From Pseudoneurospora amorphoporcata (lineage: Eukaryota; Ascomycota; Sordariomycetes; Sordariales; Sordariaceae): a DNA stretch of 36,691 nucleotides. The stretch covers positions 1-36,691 of the forward strand of contig MU859326.1 in NCBI GenBank assembly GCA_033297205.1. The letters run 5' to 3'. This document shows, in pieces, positions 31,156-36,691 of the stretch (positions are counted from its first letter, which is position 1; each line of letters opens with the position of its first letter). The notes below the pieces were generated by a model. That model was not told where the DNA came from, did no database searches, and worked only from the letters and a program-made list of their open reading frames with translations. Made by a program: the position numbers and the translations under genes.

Positions 31156-33115
31156 ATATCCAATTCTATCGCTCCTAGAGCCCAACTAGTAACCGACAAC
31201 TTTATCGCCATTACGGTTATTAGCACCATCGCAGCAGCTATTAGCTTAGAATACTAAAACGACTTGACGGTTCTCGTTTAAGCGCTCGAAGGCTTCTATC
31301 GTTAAGCGATTGAAATTTTAATCCCTATCGCTCAAGTATATAATCTTACCAACCTTCCCGTTTTTTAAACTTTCTTTTCCGCTTTCTATCGCCTGCTCCG
31401 CGACGACGTGGTCGCTGCCAGAGCCGACGCCCGCGATTTCGAAGAAGACTTTATCACGGCTAAGGAAGAGGTCGTCCGCCTTAAGACCCGCGTTCGAAAT
31501 CTCAATCACGAGGTTGCCCGCAAGGAAAGTAACATCGCAACTATTCGTATTCAACATCTACTCGCTATTCAAACCAGTACAAAGGATTACGAATAGCAAG
31601 TTAAATTACTCCACGACCAGATCGCTACTCTTAAGAAAGAATTTAATAATTTCCGCGCCTCGTCCTCTACCGCCTTTCAATCTTAGAAGGACCGGTACTA
31701 GCGGATCCTCTTCGACCTCCGCTCGCAGCTCCAAACCCCTCCGTCCCCGAGCCCCAGCTCTTACCCTCCGCCTCCCTTTAGCGTGCCTAACAACGACGAT
31801 ACTATGAGTGCTAGCGAGAACGGCAGCGGCTATAGGTCAGTGTCGCGTATTACTATTACCCCCGCCTTTAATAGCAAGGGATCGTCGATTAAACGTACCG
31901 CTAAGTATCGTACTTGGCGCATGCGTGTGAAGCTGGTTTGGGTGGACGAACCTAAGATCTTTATTAACGAGCGTTCCAAATTTTCCTTTATCGCCCGCTC
32001 TATCGAAGGCGTCCCGCTCGAGGCTATCGAGGCCGAATTGAATAAGGCTATCCTCGGCGAACCTTATAAGTGGGCTACGGCCCTTGAGTTAATAAACGAG
32101 CTGGATAAGAAATATGATAACGTTAATATTATCGTCGAGTCCCGCCGTACCTTTAAGGATTTCAAAATAACTAAAAGTATAAAGTGGACTAATTTCGAGG
32201 AAAAGTTCGTTACGCTCATTGACAAATGCAAGTTTAATAACGGCATAAAGATCTATTACCTCCGTTAGAAAATCAACGACCGCGTTCGCCTCGCTTTGAC
32301 CTACCAGCGTCCTCAGCCCGCTAACGACAGGTTCGATGAGTGGTTTGAGGCCTCCTGCGACCTCGCTAAGGCTCTCGAGGATAAGGACTGGCGTAAGAAG
32401 TAGGCCAACCCCTTTTATAAGGCTAATTCTACTAATACCGCCTCCGCTTCCGCCGGTAGCTCTAGTACCTCCGCGATTAAAGCGACCGTTAGCCGGGGCA
32501 GCAACGCTATAGACCTCGACGCGATGATGGAGATTAATATCCAAATGTCTCGTATAATCGAGGCTAGCGACTTTGAACACCGTATAAAGACCGGCGCCTA
32601 CACCCGCTACGGCAAGAGCGGCCACTACTCTACTAATTGCCGCTCTCGCGTTAATTTTAAAAAGGAGGTTAAGACTCGCAACAACCGCAACAATAGAGGT
32701 CGCGGCAGTAGTAATACGGGCAGCAACGGTTACAACGGAAATCGTAATAACGGTGGTAACAATAATAGTGGTGGTGGCAACAACGGTTACAACGACAACC
32801 GTAATAGTAGCAGTAACAATAATAACGGCGGCTACAACGGTGGCTACTAGCAACCCGCCCAGGGCCAGCATAGCTATAGCCAGTGGCGCCCCAGCTACGG
32901 CAACGGCGGTTACTACGTTAATGCTATGAACCCTAACGCGGGATCTCTAGCCCCCGGCACTCCGGCTCCCGGATACTACAATCCCGTCCCTACCTACCAA
33001 CCCAGCTTTATCGGCCCGGTTATAGGTGACGAGACCGGTCCTATCTCGGGCTAGGGAAATGTGCAGCCTCCCAATTAAATCGCGTTAGGAGGCACGGGTC
33101 CAACGGATATAAAGG
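31156..33115 (+). pseudogene. gag: gypsy element 2 gag
   Basis: The start codon is ATA at 31156 where element 1 has ATG, so initiation is lost by a G to A change. The rest is largely readable: a coiled-coil-like N-terminus, the gag core (FIARSIEGVPLEAIEAELNK, LINELDKKYDNVNI, FEEKFVTLIDKCKF), a zinc knuckle with first Cys changed (TRYGKSGHYSTNC), and an Asn/Gly-rich tail at 32686-32850. Stops include TAG at 32266-32268 (shared with element 1) and further TAG or TAA near the C-terminus. One internal frame from 31783 is open for 161 codons. Confidence 0.85.
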
Positions 33116-33164
33116 AGATAATAATAGGACCGTCCCTGTATAGCTAGATATTATTAAAATAAAT

Positions 33165-36100
33165 AGATTTTTAGTGGATAGCTGTTATAAACACCTAAAT
33201 TCATTAAATTTTTCTATCTATCTATCCTACGGACCGTGTAAAGTATACTATACCGCCCTCGTTGATAGCAGCTGTACCGCCCTCGGTTTTATTAACCGGC
33301 GTTTCATATACCGTCACCGCCTCCCCTTCTTCCCGCTCGCTATTCCCAAACTACTACACCTCACGGACGGCCAAGCCAAGGGCAGCATTACCCACTTCTC
33401 CAAACTCACGATGTAGGCGGGAGTCCACTACGAGGTCATTAATCTATTAATCCACGATTTAACTGAGGATAATCCCATTATCTTAGGCCACCCGTAGCTC
33501 GTCTATCACGCCCCGGGCATCGACTAGCCCAACGACTCCCTTCAATTCAACTCCGCTTGTAAACAACGAGGCTATCTTCCGCCGGGGAGCTCAAGCCGCA
33601 CCGCTCCGCTCTCGAGCCGCCACCTCTCGACCCCGCGGCCACCAATTCAACGCTCAACATACTATAGCCCAATAGTAGAGGATGCCGAGGATAAAGGCGA
33701 GCCGAACTAGCGCAAGGAGGCAGCAACTATTAAGCGGCTATCCGTCTCTACTATAGTTAGGCGAGCCGTTCGTTAACGATTCTACCGCTTTAAACACCGG
33801 GTCGCCAACTATCAAGGCACCACTCCGCTCGGGAAAGTCAAAGGCGGCAACGCGATCATACTATCCGCTCTACCCCTAACGCCCCCTTCCGCACCTCGCC
33901 CAGTCCCAGCGACCTACTGTTGGGCCGGTGGCGTAAGGACTTCTATAGCAGACTACCGAATCCCGGTCTAGCTCTACAATATCCCAAATAGTCCCATCAA
34001 CCCCAACGACATCAAAGAACTCCCTACCACTACTTTCAACTGGCTAACGGAGACCTAAGGGCTCCAAATCATCCGTACGACTCGGGCTAACTTAGACGAA
34101 GATATCCGCAAGTTAACCGAGGAAGATAAGAAACTAGAAAAAGAGGGACGGATCTTAGACCCTTAGAGTATAAGTGATAATCTTACACCCAACATAGTAG
34201 CGGAGGTATTATTAAGCAAGGGCTAGCGACTCAAGCACTTTTTCGGCATCAAATATCATTATTGGATTAATGCCCTGGTAGGGGAAGGAGACGAAGCCGC
34301 CCTAAGAGCCGTAAAAGTTTCCAACTCTATCAAGATTAACAGTACCGACGACGATTTTCCCCGCTGCGAAGAAGCGATTAACGAATATTTCGCAGCAAAC
34401 GGCATCGCCATCAACAAGATCACATCTAAAGACGCGGTTAAATTTCACAAAAGGGCTAACAAACCTCCCAAAACGGTCGCAGAGATTCAAACTAAACTCC
34501 CGCGATAATATTAGCACCATACGCAAACCTTCTTACAAGAAGGAACGGATATACTTCCTCCTTATAAAGCGTACAATTTAAAGATCGAACTCCGCCCGGG
34601 AGTAACCCCTCCCGCTTCTCGCGGACGTACGTTTAACCCCGACGAACTCAGCGTTATTAAAAAATAGGTCGACGATATACTCCAAAAGAAATCCATCAGG
34701 CCCTCACAATTAAAAACTTTAGCACCGCTACTCCTTATTAAGAAACTAGGAGGCGGAGTCCGCGTTTACGTTAATTACCGCAGCGTTAATAACGTAACCC
34801 TAAAGTCCCGTTACCTACTCCCGCTCATTAAAGAAACCCTTAACGCGATCTGCCGCGCTAAGATCTTTACGAAGCTCGACGTAATCGCTGCCTTCAACCG
34901 CATCCGTATCAAACAAGGGCACGAGTAGCTTACCGCTTTCATAACCCGGTTTAGCCTATTCGAATCCTTAGTTATTCCTTTCGGCTTACAAGGCGCCCTA
35001 GGTACTTTCTAGAACTACGTTAACGATATTTTATACGACATTCTAAACGTTTACGCGACCACTTACCTCGACGACATCCTCATCTATTCAAACAACGTCA
35101 AAGACTACGAGCGGCACGTTAATGACGTTCTCGATAGGCTAGCAAGAGCGGGCCTCAACGTTGATATTAACAAGTGCGAATTCTATACCACGAAGACAAA
35201 GTACCTAAGCTTAATCATTACACCGGAAGGCATTGAAATAGACCCAAACAAGGTCAAAGCTATCGCTGACTAGCAGGCGCCCGAGTCGAAGAAGTCCCTA
35301 CAATCTTTCTTAGGTTTTGCAAACTTCTACCAGCGGTTCATAAAGGAGTTCTCAACAATGGCTACTCCACTTTACGAGCTTACGAAAAAGGATGCTGGCT
35401 AGTCTTGGGACGACCGCCGCCAAGCCGCTTTTGAAGCTCTCAAGAAGGCGTTCTCGGAAGGCCCCGTCTTAAAGATCTACGATTGGACTAAGAAGACTGT
35501 AGTTAAAACGGATGCCTCCAACTAGGCTGCGGGCGGCACCCTCTCCCAGTACGGGGATAACGGTATTCTCTACCCTATCGTCTACTTTTCGGCCAAGCAC
35601 AGCTCCCAGGAATGTAACTACGACATATACGACAAGGAGTTACTCGCGATCATCAAAGCATTAGAGGAGTAGAGACCCGAGCTGGAAGGTGCTCAATAAC
35701 CCTTCAATATCCTAACGGATCACAAAAACCTCCAAACGTTCACAACCAACAAACAGCTAACTTAGCGGCATATACGCTAATCTCAATTCCTATCCCAATT
35801 CAACTTCCTAATTAAATATTCACCGAACTCCAAAAACCTTCGCCCAAACGCCCTAAGCCGCAAGCCCAACGATCGCCCTAACGGCGAGGGGGATAACTGC
35901 CTGACCGTACGCAAGCGGGCCTTATTAGATCCGTCTTAATTCGAAAAAGGTTGTCTCGAATCTGACGACCCAGCGGCGGGTTTCTCGCTTTGCCTACTAG
36001 GACCCAACGACCTAAATACCCAATCAACCAATAATCTCATTCGTACCAGCTACGAGACCTCCGTCTTCCTGCAGGAGCTGGTTTCCTCCCTCACTAGCGG

Positions 36101-36597
36101 AGCCCGTCAATAGCTCACTACCATTAGGAAGGTTTTCCACATGGCCTTTTCGGAATGTTACGTCGTCAACGGCATCGCGAAATAGCAAGACCGAATCATC
36201 GTTAATCCCCATAATAAAAATCTCCAACTCCAACTCGTCAATCGCCAACACAACTCCCCGGGCGCCGGCCATCCAAGCCGCGACGCTACGTACGAGCTCC
36301 TACAATGCGATTTCTATTAGGAGAGGATATATAACGACGTACGCCTTTTCTATAAAGGTTACTTACCCTACGCGAAAACCAAGTCCCTAAAGAGAAGCTC
36401 AGCTAGTTATCTCAAGCCGGTTACAATCGCCCTCGCGCTATAAACTAATATCTCAATCGACTACATCACGCCGTTACCACCAAGCACCCATCTAGGCCAG
36501 ACTTTCAAGCACGTCGCTATCGTCGTTAACCGACTCACCAAAATGCGGTACTACATCCCGATAATAACCTTGGAAGCGGAAGAACTGGCGGACTATT
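33165..36597 (+). pseudogene. pol: gypsy element 2 pol
   Basis: Pol is in the -1 frame relative to gag. The protease site is LVDSS (Gly changed to Ser). After a long spacer, RT shows LLIKKLGGGVRV, IFTKLDVIAAFNRIRI and an intact YLDD box (35064-35075). RNase H (KTDASN, YDKELLAIIKALEE) and the integrase zinc region (HNSPGAGHPSRDATYELLQ; both Cys now Tyr in GYLPYAK) follow. The first core Asp is present (ISIDYITPL). The frame then ends in copy E at ADYL. Stops are TAG or TAA at Gln or Trp sites, for example TAG at 34926-34928 where relatives have Trp, shared with element 1 (27960-27962). Confidence 0.9.
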
Positions 36598-36691
36598 TGT
36601 GACAAGGGCTGTGATCAGGGCTTGGAACAGTAGTTCAAATTCAGCTAATAAACTACTTTGGTCTCGAAGGCCTTGTTGATCCCTCTCGACC
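36598..36691 (+). mobile_element. TGTGACA-family element, copy E (cut by window end)
   Basis: It starts TGTGACAAGGGCTG after the flank CTATT and matches the first 94 bases of copies A and B with few differences. It interrupts the integrase of gypsy element 2, so it is the youngest layer at this end. Confidence 0.85.

Larger units (their letters stand above)
30675..36597 (+). mobile_element. gypsy element 2, 3' end outside its last insertion
   Basis: A second copy of the same family as element 1: 5' LTR 30675-30928, leader, gag, then pol in a different (-1) frame. It is cut in the integrase at 36598 by TGTGACA-family copy E. It inserted into the copia LTR; the left flank is ACAAT. It is better preserved than element 1 in RT. 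Confidence 0.9.

Noticed and set aside
32089..32871. Long minus-strand open frame of 260 codons
   Set aside because: It is the exact antisense of the Asn/Gly-rich gag tail and core of gypsy 2. The Val/Ala/Thr-rich composition follows from complementing AAC and GGC codons.
92..36597. A changed nuclear code with UAG and UAA both read as Gln
   Set aside because: Many of the stops replace conserved Trp rather than Gln (for example in FYW and HEWL motifs), and only a CUA tRNA, not a UUA one, is seen. RIP explains both classes.

Overview
The window looks like a transposon-packed stretch of a filamentous ascomycete (Pezizomycotina-type) nuclear genome. The signs are short spliceosomal introns (62-86 nt) with GTAAGT/GTATGT-like donors and CTAAC/CTGAC branch sites, pyrimidine-rich promoters, fungal chromovirus, Ty3/gypsy and Ty1/copia retroelements, and damage typical of repeat-induced point mutation (RIP: CpA to TpA on either strand). 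Retroelement frames stay aligned over hundreds of codons, but Gln and Trp codons have repeatedly become TAG or TAA.

Layout. 1-91: end of a copia LTR. 92-3531: 5'-truncated chromovirus (RT end, RNase H, integrase, chromodomain) with a 3' LTR and an antisense Cys-rich/coiled-coil ORF. 3532-5523: gag remnant of a second gypsy family, holding a solo LTR that itself holds a solo LTR. 5524-7156: AT-rich DNA and an inverted-repeat element (75-bp arms) split by a copia solo LTR. 7157-16019: mostly gene-like island, with an unidentified short ORF, an intact intron-containing tRNA gene whose anticodon reads CUA, and two gene loci each broken by a member of one TGTGACA-ended LTR family. 16020-19132: another member of that family, a gypsy solo LTR, and a five-exon gene with all splice sites but ten in-frame stops. 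19133-36691: nested retroelements.

Insertion order in the right half, from target-site duplications and truncations: a minus-strand copia element (19482-23785) inserted after a gag-like start at 19427. Gypsy element 1 (from 23786) interrupts that copia. A chromovirus solo LTR (29363-29862) and a plus-strand copia LTR (from 30266) interrupt the integrase of gypsy 1. Gypsy element 2 (from 30675) interrupts that copia LTR, and a TGTGACA-family copy (from 36598) interrupts the integrase of gypsy 2.

The most unusual item is the tRNA at 9149-9290 (minus strand). Its cloverleaf is complete, it has a 70-nt intron at the canonical site and a T6 Pol III terminator, and its anticodon CUA would read UAG. 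It sits among many frames broken by UAG. I see this directly in the sequence. Whether the tRNA is expressed, what it is charged with, and whether it suppresses anything are open questions. Most protein identities for non-transposon genes are unknown to me.
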